A stretch of 64,000 nt of DNA from Agrobacterium tumefaciens (lineage in GTDB: Bacteria; Pseudomonadota; Alphaproteobacteria; Rhizobiales; Rhizobiaceae): NCBI GenBank assembly GCA_025559845.1, contig CP048471.1:186001-250000 (forward strand), given 5' to 3'. The position numbers were made by a program, and so were the translations under genes. Shown in pieces: positions 17,810 through 26,377 of the stretch. The notes under the pieces were generated by a model that searched no databases, was not told the DNA's origin, and saw only the letters and a program-made list of their open reading frames with translations. The stretch's first letter is position 1. Every line of letters begins with the position of its first letter.

Positions 17810-19668
17810 ATGACCGCTCAAATCGCAGCTACCGTTAAAGTCGCCGTATCGAAGCTTGCTATCGACCCTTTGAATGCCCGTAAAACGTTCAACGCTGCCA
17901 AGCTGGCCGAGTTGGCGGAGAACATCGCGCATGAAGGTGTCCTGCAGAACATTGTTGTGCTTCCTGCAGATAAGAAGGGTCACTACTTCATTACGGCGGG
18001 AAGCCGTCGTTTCCGGGCCGTAAATCTCCTGATCGAAGCCGGTCGCCTGCCGAACACCTTTGAGTTCGATTGCATGGTGAAGCAGATCGATGAGGCCGGA
18101 GCGATTGCCCTCTCTATTGCTGAAAACGTCATGCGCGACGATATGGACCCGATTGAACAGTATCACGCTTTTGCGCACCTTGCCGACGCTGGCTTGCCCA
18201 TTGCGGATATAGCGGCGCGTTTCTCTACGACAGAAATCATCGTTCAGCGCCGGTTGAAGCTTTCCAAAGTCCACCCCGATCTCCACGCGGAGTTTTCCGC
18301 TGGAAAAATGATTTCGAACAGCTCTCTGCCTTCACGATCACCGATGACCAAGAAGCGCAAAAATATGTCTGGGAGACACTGCCCTATTACAATCGTTCTG
18401 CGTCGCAGATTAAAGGCGCGCTCGTGACGGATGGTATTTCCGCTACAGACAAACGACTGGTCTTCATCGGTGGACTGACGGCATATGAGCAAGCGGGTGG
18501 CGCTGTAACGCGTGACCTTTTGCCGCCGATGGTGGATTTGCAAACGATCCGGCGCTTGTCGAAAGTCTTGTCGCTCAAAAACTGGAAGAAACCATTTCCG
18601 CACTGAAAGCGGAAGGATGGGCTTGGATCGAAAACCTGACTGAATGGTCTTATCCATCTGTCGCGGAGTTTGATCGGCACTATTCGGAGGCGGTAGCGCT
18701 TTCAGAAGATGAGCAGGCTCAGCATGACGCGCTCACCAGTGAACACGACGAGCTGTCCGCGCAGATTGAAGAGGGGGTTGCGCCCGACAATGCCGAAGAC
18801 CGACTGGCGGCTATCACCGAACGCCTCAATGCGTTGGAGAGAGAAGCCTACGATCCGGAGGTCATTGCGAAAGGTGGCGTTTTCATCGCTCTCAGCTACA
18901 ACGGCCAACGAGGACAAGGCCGCGAAACTTTCCGCTCCATTTGTCGACGACCTTACAGCGCAGAAGACCGCCGCGCTCCGTTCGGAACTGGCGAACAACC
19001 GTGATGTTGCACTCGTTGCCGTTGTCCACTCGATGTTGCTTTCGGCGTTTTATCGCTATGCAACCGATCATTCTTGCCTTGAGATTTCGACCAAGAGTTT
19101 TGGCCTCGAAGGCAGCTTGAAAGAACCGCAGAACTCCAAGGCGCTTGCGGAGCTGGATGTAGCCCTCGAAGATATCAAGAGCCGCCTTCCTACAAATCCG
19201 GACGCCCTTTGGGACTGGTGCATGGATTTGAAGCCGAACGCATTGCTTGAGCTTCTGGCCTTTGTAGCCGCTGCCACGGTCAATGTTGTCGAAGGCAAGT
19301 CAACCTATCGTAACGCCAAGCACTTCAACCATTCCAAGCAACTGGCCGCAGCACTTGGAACCGACATGCGCAATCATTTCGAACCGACCGTCGATAACTG
19401 CTTTGCCCACATGAACCTCGCAACCATTCAGGCGTCAGTGGCCGAGGCGAAGGGCGAAGAGTTCGCCAAGGGCATCATCGACATGAAAAAGAGCGAGGCG
19501 GCGGCATTCGCTGCCAAGGCCATCAAAGGCACAGGTTGGCTCCCTGCACCTCTCGTATTCGAGGTCTCGTCCGAAAAGCGGGGCGATGTAGAGGTCTTCG
19601 AGACTGAGGCGACCGCTGAGATAACTGAGTCCGCAGATATCATCCAGTTCCCCGAAGCGGCTGCTTAA
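17810..19668 (+). pseudogene. ParB-like plasmid protein, at least three lesions
   Basis: The start MTAQIAATVKVAVSKLAIDPLNARKT leads into a ParB/Srx-type nuclease-like domain (ITAGSRRFRAVNLL, ALSIAENVMRDDMDPIEQ) and a helix-turn-helix (IADIAARFSTTEIIVQRRL). The frame breaks at a poly-A (18304-18308) before NDFEQLSAFTITDDQEAQKYV. It breaks again at a poly-T (18518-18521) before ADGGFANDPALVESLV. A third break near 18890-18905 appears to combine a frameshift with loss of some 40-50 codons. The last segment, from DKAAKLSAPFVDDLTAQK to 19668, is intact. Such proteins of about 650-700 residues are common on rhizobial plasmids. Their role is poorly defined and distinct from RepB. Confidence 0.85.
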
Positions 19669-19677
19669 TGCTGTCGC

Positions 19678-19710
19678 ACCGGTCGCAGTCTCCTCCCGGC
19701 TGCGACCGGT
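19678..19710 (+). terminator. Hairpin after the ParB-like pseudogene
   Basis: ACCGGTCGCAG and CTGCGACCGGT form an 11-bp perfect stem, followed by TTCCCGTCTTTT. It starts 10 bp after the stop codon and fits an intrinsic terminator with an imperfect T-tract. Confidence 0.65.
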
Positions 19711-19808
19711 TTCCCGTCTTTTGACAAGATCGATTGACGATCAATACCAAGAGGATAATCATGAAATCGTTCGGCGCGGTCTGCTGCAATAGACCGTGCC
19801 GAATTCAT

Positions 19809-19886
19809 CTATTGCAAGATCACGATGATGATCTGCAGGACGATGACGATGGCCTGCTTCCAGGTCCACGGGTTACTTGGGCACAT
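19809..19886 (-). CDS. Candidate 25-residue membrane peptide
   Basis: The peptide MCPSNPWTWKQAIVIVLQIIIVILQ is preceded by AGGAG six bases before its ATG at 19886. A short polar head leads into one strongly hydrophobic helix of about 16 residues. A well-placed ribosome site plus an unbroken hydrophobic frame support a real gene despite its size. Small hydrophobic peptides of this kind include type I toxins and regulators of membrane complexes. Nothing here identifies which, and I see no antisense RNA directly. Confidence 0.5.
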   Translation of the reverse strand: MCPSNPWTWKQAIVIVLQIIIVILQ

Positions 19887-20029
19887 TTTCAACTCCTGTC
19901 CCATGTTGAGCCTGCTCAGGCGACTATAATCGACCGCAATTGCTTGCGATTGCCTGGAGCTAGAACGAAGGGGAACGTCTTTGACATCCCCTTCCTTTGC
20001 ATAATCCGCGAATGATTGAGTTCACCAAT

Positions 20030-20230
20030 TCAGGACAGCCTGATCAGAAGATGGGTGATGACAACGCTGGTAATGAAAACCAGAGTTGCGAGGGAGAGGA
20101 CGAGAGCGGCAAACGACAGGCTCGACAGGCGCTCCATCCATGATTTGCGCTTCAAGTCTTCGGCTAAGACCTTTAGTTTTGGGCTTGGGTCGCCCCATTT
20201 TCCAGCCCCACCCTTTTTGTAAGGAGGCAC
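20030..20230 (-). CDS. Small single-TM protein, coupled to the gene upstream
   Basis: From GTG 20230 the frame gives 66 residues. A basic N-terminus (PPYKKGGAGKWGDPSPKLK) precedes LSSLSFAALVLSLATLVFITSVVITHLLI, one long membrane helix or hairpin. It overlaps the end of the 20173-20391 gene by 58 bp in a different frame and has no clear ribosome site, so it would depend on coupled translation. Two overlapping small frames with a membrane segment recall phage lysis-type or toxin-type gene pairs, but no family is recognised. Confidence 0.45.
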   Translation of the reverse strand: MPPYKKGGAGKWGDPSPKLKVLAEDLKRKSWMERLSSLSFAALVLSLATLVFITSVVITHLLIRLS

Positions 20231-20391
20231 ATTACCGCTATGCCAAAAGCTGTATCTTCGGCGATGGGTAATGATGCTTTCACGGACAGGTTTGCTTTGG
20301 CAGCATGGACCGCCCTTTCCCAAGTGGAGTAACCAGACAGCCTAGCAAACGTGTCGGCCCACTCTCGCTCGTTTTCCCGCAATTTGGTCAA
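20173..20391 (-). CDS. Hypothetical protein, 72 residues (TTG start)
   Basis: The frame reads MTKLRENEREWADTFARLSGYSTWERAVHAAKANLSVKASL, then AVMCLLTKRVGLENG. The start is TTG at 20391, with GGGAG eight bases upstream. The composition looks like a soluble alpha-helical protein. It runs opposite to the LigD-like pseudogene and overlaps the small membrane-protein gene downstream. No family is recognised. Confidence 0.45.
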   Translation of the reverse strand: MTKLRENEREWADTFARLSGYSTWERAVHAAKANLSVKASLPIAEDTAFGIAVMCLLTKRVGLENGATQAQN

Positions 20392-20469
20392 GCGGTCACA
20401 CTCCCTTTGCTCCCCAAGAAGTATGAACGATGGAAAGGAGTTGTAAAAGCTTCATGCTATGATGGGCGT

Positions 20470-21528
20470 ATGAAGAAGCCCAAAACCGCACAGCCTCTTC
20501 TGAGGCATGATGAACCGCTGCGCTCAAAGGTACGGCGCAAGCGCGATCCTGCGCAGCCGAACCTTCATCTTGACCCGATGCTAGCGCGGATCGAGCCATC
20601 GCTTGCCCTGCTCAAATCAAAACCGCCCAAGGGCGATGAGTGGGATTTTGAGGTGAAATGGGACGGCTACCGGATCGCCGTTCACATCGAGAACGCCGGC
20701 ATCCGTATCCTCACCAAGAACGGTCACGACTGGACACATCGGTTTCCAAGGCTGCGGCCGAGAAGCTGCCGATCGCCAGCGCCATCATCGATGGCGAGGC
20801 TGTTGTCCTTGATGAACAGGGTCGATCTGATTTCGGTCTTTTGCAAAAATCCCTTGGTGGGGCTTCAGGAAAGGCAAAATCGTCTGACGCCATTTTCGTT
20901 GCCTTCGACCTGCTCTATTTCGACGGCCACGATCTACGGAATGTTGAGCTAACCTCACGCAGACACATACTCGAGGATCTTATTCCCCCCGAAACACCTG
21001 GCATCATGTTCTCCGAGACCATCGAAGCGGAAGGCGATGCGCTGCTCGCATCCGCCTGCAATTTTGGTCTTGAGGGGATTATCGCGAAACATCGCGACAG
21101 CCCCTACCGATCTGGACGACATGGCGACTGGCTCAAAATCAAATGCATCAAAAGCGAAAGCTTCTTTGTCGTCGGCTACGAACCCGCTTCCAGCGGGTAT
21201 GGAGGGATCGGAGCGCTTTTACTAGCTGCTTACAAAGGCGAGGAGCTTTTATGTTGGGTCAGTTGGAACCGGTTTTAAGCAAAAACAGGCGCTCGATCTG
21301 CGCAAAATGTTGAAGCGGTTGGAAACAAAGCGAGCGCCGCTGCTTTACACGGCTACGCGGACAAGCGTTGTATGGGCTGAACCCACCATCATTGCAGAGA
21401 TCAATTTTCGAGGGTGGACGACTGCCGGTAAGTTGCGTCAGGCCTCGTTCAAGGGTATCCGAGAAATCCAGGACAACGCAGACGTATTCCGTGTAGACCA
21501 TTTGTCGCCGGACGATCTAGCGGGCTAA
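20470..21528 (+). pseudogene. LigD-type ATP-dependent DNA ligase with two frameshifts
   Basis: Starting at ATG 20470, the adenylation motif FEVKWDGYRI holds the nucleotidyl-acceptor lysine. The frame shifts near 20737-20750, and the next frame carries SAIIDGEAVVLDEQGRSDFGLLQ, EGIIAKHRDSPYRSGRHGDWLKIKC and VVGYEPASSGYGGIGALLLA. It shifts back near 21255 to give GTGFKQKQALDLRKML and an OB-fold end, AEINFRGWTTAGKLRQASFKG. The order is that of the ligase domain of bacterial NHEJ LigD, as a stand-alone protein of about 350 residues. Both halves are preserved, so decay is recent. No Ku gene is nearby. Confidence 0.85.
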
Positions 21529-21624
21529 CGGACCGATAAAGCCGAAAGCTATTGCCCCAACAAAACCAACAACAATTACGTTAAGAAGAACCAGCGCGAC
21601 GACGAGAATGGTTTCGGTGCTCAT
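21517..21624 (-). CDS. Candidate 35-residue membrane protein
   Basis: The frame MSTETILVVALVLLNVIVVG then FVGAIAFGFIGPLAR is one long hydrophobic helix with a Gly-rich C-terminus. Its ATG at 21624 is preceded by GAGAGG. It overlaps the 3' end of the 21581-21877 gene by 44 bp, suggesting coupling, and overlaps the tail of the LigD-like pseudogene on the other strand by 12 bp. No family is recognised. Confidence 0.5.
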   Translation of the reverse strand: MSTETILVVALVLLNVIVVGFVGAIAFGFIGPLAR

Positions 21625-21877
21625 CCCCGTTCCTCTCTCTGCTGTGATGGTTTCCAACGTCGAGGCCGAACTCTTCCAGCGCGATTGAACGCATTATTTC
21701 GAATACGGGTCGTTCGACGTCTTCTTCATCTGTCATGTTTGGGACAGCATCAATCGACTTCGCGATAGTCAAATCTATCAGTTTACGCTGGATCTCGGGT
21801 GACGATGAAAACAGGGAAGCCCAATCTTCGAGTGGGTCCTGAAACGGCGGAACGTCAATTTCTGATGGGTTAGACAT
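21581..21877 (-). CDS. Hypothetical acidic protein
   Basis: I start at ATG 21877 (MSNPSEIDVPPFQDPLEDWAS) because the upstream in-frame ATG at 21913 adds an unrelated basic stretch. The 98-residue product is mostly acidic and helical (RKLIDLTIAKSIDAVPNMTDEEDVE) and ends in a basic tail that overlaps the small membrane-protein gene. No family is recognised. Confidence 0.5.
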   Translation of the reverse strand: MSNPSEIDVPPFQDPLEDWASLFSSSPEIQRKLIDLTIAKSIDAVPNMTDEEDVERPVFEIMRSIALEEFGLDVGNHHSRERNGDEHRNHSRRRAGSS

Positions 21878-22032
21878 GAAGCGCAGCCCCCTCCATTTAG
21901 CAGGCGGGAGCACATACTAACCCTCAGTTGCCACCGCCTACACAATCGATTGGTGCCAATGATTGTTGTGTACCACTTTCTAACACGAATGGGAATTGTG
22001 CGTTAACACCGACGACTTGTGAGAGTAAGTGG

Positions 22033-22259
22033 CCATCGCTTCGCGACCGCGCTCTATGGCTGCGCCACGGCGGCCGTCTCCGCCGTTCCGGTGACGATCA
22101 CTTGTCCTGAAAGGATAAAGTGACCGCGCAAGCGGTCTCATTCGCAATGAGCATACGCTCCGCTCAATGCCCTTTTCCATGACTAGCCCCGCCCACCAAC
22201 GGGGAGCGGGCTTCGCCCACTGCGGGGCTTGCTTCTCGGATTTCGGGAACCGTTGGAGA
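22033..22259 (+). repeat. Conserved plasmid-type leader, copy B, upstream of DUF932 gene
   Basis: This is the uninterrupted form of the leader seen at 17363-17802. It runs from CCATCGCTTCGCGACCGC to GGGAACCGTTGGAGA and ends 7 bp before the DUF932 start codon. It contains GC-rich self-complementary words such as AGCCCCGC...GCGGGGCT. Sharing by two unrelated genes suggests a regulatory leader or common promoter. Confidence 0.75.
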
Positions 22260-22266
22260 GTTTATC

Positions 22267-22720
22267 ATGTCCGTTTACACAAGCACTGCACGTTTCGACA
22301 CAGGCCGCGCCTTGACCGAGGACGAAATGCGCGTGATCGCGCCGTCTATATTTGCAACGTGAGCACATGAAAGCCGCTCCGAACGTTTTCAGCCAATCCC
22401 GACAATTGAGATCCTGCGGGCGTTGACCACTGAAGGCTTCGTACCGGTTGGCGCAAAGCAATCTGCCACCCGTACTGAAGGCAAGGCAGACTTCACAAAG
22501 CACCTTATCCGCCTTCGCCGCGTCGATGACGGCAAAAACTACCATGTCCGCGATACTGTTTGCGAAATCCTCCTGAAGAACGCCAACGACGGCACCAGCG
22601 CCTATGAATTGATGGCCGGATTGTTCCGCATCCGTTGCCTCAACTCGCTTGTCACGCAGACCGGCACGATTGAAGAGACCAAAGTCCGCCATTCTGGCGA
22701 CGTACAGAGCAACATCAGGC
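22267..22720 (+). pseudogene. DUF932-type plasmid protein, nonsense mutation and truncation
   Basis: The start MSVYTSTARFDTGRALTEDE is followed by IAPSIFAT and an in-frame TGA at 22360-22362. The same frame then continues with AHESRSERFQPIPTIEILRAL and GFVPVGAKQSATR to SLVTQTGTIEETKVRHSGDV. After about 22700 the similarity to a DUF932 pattern stops and the reading becomes non-protein-like. Intact members of this plasmid and phage family have about 270-400 residues. Both the stop codon and the missing C-terminus mark it as dead. Confidence 0.75.
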
Positions 22721-22788
22721 CCTTGCGCCGCGAAGTTTTTCGCTTAGGTGAGAGGCAGTGGAACTGCAGGAGATACGGCGGGACCACC

Positions 22789-22813
22789 GGCCGGGTTTAC
22801 GAGGAACCCGGCC
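22789..22813. repeat. Perfect 9-bp inverted repeat
   Basis: GGCCGGGTT and AACCCGGCC flank a 7-nt loop, between the DUF932 remnant and the next gene. No T-tract follows, so it may be a leftover terminator. Confidence 0.5.
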
Positions 22814-22941
22814 ACCTTCGAAGGGCTCCCCTAAGGCCCCGCCCCTCGAACTCCCCACCCGCCCGCTTTGTTGAATATCCATAATGTTCAGTTTGCATGA
22901 TGACCGCTATATGATGCATCGATTCACGGGAGGGCAGCTGA

Positions 22942-23223
22942 ATGGAATTTGAGCTTTGGGCATATCAGATCACGCCAGGTTCTGACGAAAGCCTCTATTT
23001 CGCAGATACGGAAGAAGCATGCCGGCAAGCCGCCTTGGACCAACGTGCTGAGGTCAAGCGCCTCGAGGCCGACGACCAACCAGAAATGACGGCTATGGCA
23101 CTTTACCGCTATAATTTTCGTGCGCTGACGGCAGCGGAAATGGTTGGAGTTCTGAACGGCGAGCTCACCATCATCGAAGCTTGCGCCCTGGACCGCAAAC
23201 TCATCGGCCTGGTGGTCGACTAG
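22942..23223 (+). CDS. Hypothetical protein, 93 residues
   Basis: The protein begins MEFELWAYQITPGSDESLYFADT, and GGGAGG lies ahead of its ATG at good spacing. It contains ACRQAALDQRAEVKRLEADD and ends ELTIIEACALDRKLIGLVVD. It is soluble and mixed alpha/beta by eye. It is the only apparently intact plus-strand gene in this part of the decayed island. No family is recognised. Confidence 0.65.
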   Translation: MEFELWAYQITPGSDESLYFADTEEACRQAALDQRAEVKRLEADDQPEMTAMALYRYNFRALTAAEMVGVLNGELTIIEACALDRKLIGLVVD

Positions 23224-23686
23224 TTCTGTCAGAGAGCATCTGAATTTCATTGATCATCGTTTTCTCTCCATGCCCTTGGTTTGAGCCGGAGAGAACGCGC
23301 TCACCATAGCGCCGAAGTGACGGCGGAGGCTCCGGCCGCGACCGCGGCCGAACTGAGGGGGCGGGGCATAGCCCCGCTCGCGACGCGAATTTCTTGTAGA
23401 CTGGGGAGAAGCGCGCTACGAGTGCGCTGCGAAGGAACGAAAGCGTCCCCCGAAAGTAGCAATCTTACACAAACTGCTCCCAGTTTTCTTTCCTTCGCAC
23501 CATTTCAGCATCAAAGTTGACGACGTCGCGGGCAAAAGTAGCGGCCAAGGATGAAGCTTCTTTCCGCGTGGGGGCTTCATCAGGGTTTTTCGAAATCCCG
23601 GTCTATCACTCTGAAGTCGTCGCCGGCTTCCTGATCTAGTGTTTTGAGTTGTTTCCTGATCCAGCCGAAGCACAAAGTGATGTTGT
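23224..23686. other. Gene-free GC-rich stretch with palindromes
   Basis: No gene is supported here. The region holds the dyad GGCCGCGACCGCGGCC and a small hairpin GGGGCATAGCCCC in a GC-rich tract, then ordinary sequence up to the IS6-type element. It looks like remnant DNA at the island edge. Confidence 0.5.
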
Positions 23687-24495
23687 CGGTGATGTCACGT
23701 TGTCGTGGGCTTAATGGTTGCAAGATAATCGGTCGGTATGACCACGCCGACCGTCAGCTATAAGAACCATCGTTTTCCACCGTCGATCATCGCCCATGCT
23801 GTTTGGCTCTATTTCAGGTTTCCGTTGAGCCTTCGCCTGGTCGAGGAGATGCTGCAGGAACGCGGTATCATTGTCTCGTACGAAACGATCCGGCGATGGG
23901 GTCGAAAATTCGGACCGACTTACGCGAAGCACCTCCGTCGCAGGCGCCCTTCGCGTGAGGATGTCTGGCATCTGGACGAGGTGGTGATTTCCATCGCCGG
24001 CCGAAAGCATTGGCTTTGGCGTGCCGTGGATCAGAACGGCTACATTCTCGACGAGATCGTCCAAAGCCGACGCGATACCAAGGCTGCCAGGCGATTGCTG
24101 ATCAGACTGCTGAAGAAACAAGGCCAACCACCCAAGCGGATCATTACCGACAAACTCCGCTCTTATGGTGCGGCAAGGCGGGAAGTCATGCCAGCGGTCG
24201 AGCACCGCTCCCACAAAGGTCTCAACAATCGCGCAGAAGATTCTCATCTGCCACTGCGAAAACGCGAACGCCAGATGCAAGGGTTCCGATCAGTCGGGGG
24301 GTTGCAGCGTTTCATATCCGTTTTCTCCGCCGTCCGAAATCTCTTCGTCGCACCGCATCGGAAACGCTCAGCCCTTGCCATCCACATCCATCGTGTCCGC
24401 GCCCTGGCCCATTGGAAAGCCGCGACCGGCACGCTGGCTTGATTTCACAGAGCCACGCCCTCTTCGGTCATTGATGAAACAACGTGACATCGCCG
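23687..24495 (+). mobile_element. IS6-family insertion sequence
   Basis: A single transposase gene is flanked by CGGTGATGTCACGTTGT (23687-23703) and its near-perfect inverse at 24479-24495 (16 of 17). The element length of about 809 bp suits the IS6/IS26 family. The flanking 8-mers are not identical, so there is no visible target duplication. This is common for IS6 elements that formed cointegrates or deletions. Confidence 0.85.
23738..24442 (+). CDS. IS6-family transposase
   Basis: The 234-residue protein has the family start, SYKNHRFPPSIIAHAVWLYFRFPLSLR. Its helix-turn-helix is VEEMLQERGIIVSYETIRRW, and the DDE triad is Asp80 (WHLDEVV), Asp138 (IITDKLRSY) and Glu167 (NNRAEDSH). It is full length and unbroken. 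It catalyses replicative or targeted-conservative movement of its own element. Confidence 0.95.
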   Translation: MTTPTVSYKNHRFPPSIIAHAVWLYFRFPLSLRLVEEMLQERGIIVSYETIRRWGRKFGPTYAKHLRRRRPSREDVWHLDEVVISIAGRKHWLWRAVDQNGYILDEIVQSRRDTKAARRLLIRLLKKQGQPPKRIITDKLRSYGAARREVMPAVEHRSHKGLNNRAEDSHLPLRKRERQMQGFRSVGGLQRFISVFSAVRNLFVAPHRKRSALAIHIHRVRALAHWKAATGTLA

Positions 24496-24584
24496 TGTCG
24501 TAAGCTGCCGCGCAGCCCCATTGTTAATGACTTCTCGTATCCAAGTGCTTACTCAGTCGTACTAACTGCCAGAAAAATCGAGGA

Positions 24585-24679
24585 TGCGACTAACCGCGGA
24601 GACGAGCACAGCCTCTGTTAGTCCGAACGAGAGCTAGCTGGCAGCATTTTCCGGAAATCCCAAAGGCTGGTTAGTCGCA
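24585..24679. repeat. Short inverted repeats bounding a 95-bp segment
   Basis: TGCGACTAACC (24585-24595) and GGTTAGTCGCA (24669-24679) are exact complements. The enclosed segment has no gene. It could be a miniature mobile element remnant or paired regulatory sites in front of the GntR gene. Confidence 0.4.
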
Positions 24680-24772
24680 CTCTGACAAACGCCGCCATCG
24701 CATGTGGCAATTGTTTACTCCCGCGATATCCTGCTACATGCAGAAGAGCTTAGGATTCATCGGGTAATCGGC

Positions 24773-25471
24773 ATGTCGGAAACTAGCCACGTAGCGGGGA
24801 AGATTCGTTCCCGGGTCACACTTCATCAGGAGGTAGTGGCGGCCATCAGAGAGATGATTGTCGATGGACAGCTCGAACCAGGCCAGAAAGTGCCTGAAGC
24901 AAGCCTTTGTGAAACATTGCAGGTTTCAAGGACGCCCCTTCGCGAGGCGCTGAAGGTATTGGCGGCCGAGGGGATGCTCGAGCTTCTTCCGCAGAGAGGC
25001 GCACGGGTTGCGACCGTAACGGAACAGGAAGTCGAGGAACTTTTCCCCATTCTCGCAAGTATGGAAGCGCTCGCGGCCGAGCTCGCATGCGTATCAATGA
25101 CGGATGGCCAATTCGCCGAGATCGAAGCGCTTCATCACGAGATGATCTCAGCATACCAAAAACGCGACCGACAGGAATACGCCCGCCTGAACCGGGCGAT
25201 CCATTTCTCGATATTCCGGGCGGCAGGCAATGCATCCTTGCTGGCCCTTTATCAGACTTTGGAACTGAAAATCCGCAACATTCGGCACACTGCCAGAAAG
25301 AACTCGAGGAACTGGCAGACTGCTATCGACGATCACGAGAAGATACTAGAATCGTTGCAGAAACGGGACGTGCGGCTCGCGTCCGCGGTAATGAGACAGC
25401 ATATCATGAACACGGCACGTTCTGTCCAAGCCTCTCTCAAAGAACTTCCTGAGCTTTCTTCAGCTTCCTGA
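24773..25471 (+). CDS. GntR-family regulator (FadR/FCD type)
   Basis: I take the start at ATG 24773 (MSETSHVAGKIRSRVTLHQE), giving 232 residues; an upstream ATG at 24704 exists but adds a non-conserved leader. The winged helix covers about residues 15-75 (LEPGQKVPEASLCETLQVSRTPLREALK). A helical FCD ligand domain follows, with metal-binding-type residues (LNRAIHFSIFRAAGN, DDHEKILESL). FCD-type regulators usually sense organic acids. It probably controls the dehydrogenase operon starting 188 bp downstream in the same direction. Confidence 0.88.
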   Translation: MSETSHVAGKIRSRVTLHQEVVAAIREMIVDGQLEPGQKVPEASLCETLQVSRTPLREALKVLAAEGMLELLPQRGARVATVTEQEVEELFPILASMEALAAELACVSMTDGQFAEIEALHHEMISAYQKRDRQEYARLNRAIHFSIFRAAGNASLLALYQTLELKIRNIRHTARKNSRNWQTAIDDHEKILESLQKRDVRLASAVMRQHIMNTARSVQASLKELPELSSAS

Positions 25472-25525
25472 CACATAATCGAACATATCTTCTTCGGGGC
25501 ACTGACAGAGCTCAAGAAAGCTAGA

Positions 25526-25560
25526 AATCAAAAAATGAATTCATTATTCATTTTTTGATT
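25526..25560. promoter_or_regulatory. 15-bp AT-rich perfect inverted repeat between gntR and dehydrogenase operon
   Basis: AATCAAAAAATGAAT (25526-25540) and ATTCATTTTTTGATT (25546-25560) are exact complements around TCATT. The core AATGAATTCATT is itself a palindrome. Position and symmetry fit an operator for the GntR protein upstream. It could alternatively act as an AT-rich terminator of gntR. Confidence 0.5.
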
Positions 25561-25658
25561 GACCTCGGCTTTCAGAAATTGGAGGTGTGGCGCGATGAAG
25601 CAGAGCCAAGATGTCGCACCCGCGCGACCTCCGGCTTAGCAAAGAGGAGCACCACAGC

Positions 25659-26369
25659 ATGGGTACGAAGAGACCCGATACCCCCAGCCCATCCCGCCGA
25701 TCACTCTTGAAAGGCTTTTCCCTTCTCCCACTCTCGGCAGCGCCGCTGGCAGCCGGCACAGCCGTTGCACAAGCGCAGGGCACGGATGAAGGCTACCGAC
25801 CCACTTTCTTCAATCCGGCCGAATGGGCTTTTCTGATCGCCGCCTGCGATCGTCTTATCCCGCATGACGAGGTAGGACCGGGCGCGGTCGAGCTTGGTGT
25901 TCCGGAATTCCTGGATCGCCACATGCAAACGCCCTATGCCAACGGCTCTATCTGGTACATGCAAGGCCCGTTCCTTGAGGCATCAACTGAGTTCGGTTAT
26001 CAGGGACGCCTTCCGCTGCGCGACATCATCCGCGTCGGCATCAGGGAGACAGATGAGCACTGTCGCACCAATCTTGGCGGAAAATCTTTCGCCGAACTCG
26101 CGCAGGCCGAGCAGGAAACACTGCTCAAGGCACTGGAAAAGGGCGAGGTCAAGTTTGAGGCCATCTCTTCAAAAACCTTCTTCAGCTACCTGCTGAACGA
26201 AGTCCGCTACGGCTATTTCGCCGACCCGTCGCATGGCGGCAACAAGGGCATGGGGTCCTGGAAGATGATCGGTTACCCGGGCATGCGGGCAGACTATCTC
26301 GACTGGGTCGAAGTACGCGAAAAACCCTATCCCATCGGACCCGTTGATCTCGCCGGACGCAGAGGCTGA
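25659..26369 (+). CDS. Gluconate 2-dehydrogenase subunit 3 family protein (small subunit, Tat signal)
   Basis: From ATG 25659, with GAGGAG upstream, the 236-residue protein has a twin-arginine signal, SRRSLLKGFSLLPLSAAPLA, ending near AQAQG. The mature part carries the subunit-3 pattern FFNPAEWAFLIAACDRLIPHDEVGPGAVE and WYMQGPF. A longer start at 25611 is possible. This subunit accompanies the flavoprotein in membrane-bound gluconate, 2-ketogluconate or sorbitol dehydrogenases and helps fold and export it. It is first of a three-gene operon. Confidence 0.9.
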   Translation: MGTKRPDTPSPSRRSLLKGFSLLPLSAAPLAAGTAVAQAQGTDEGYRPTFFNPAEWAFLIAACDRLIPHDEVGPGAVELGVPEFLDRHMQTPYANGSIWYMQGPFLEASTEFGYQGRLPLRDIIRVGIRETDEHCRTNLGGKSFAELAQAEQETLLKALEKGEVKFEAISSKTFFSYLLNEVRYGYFADPSHGGNKGMGSWKMIGYPGMRADYLDWVEVREKPYPIGPVDLAGRRG

Positions 26370-26377
26370 ACACCATC

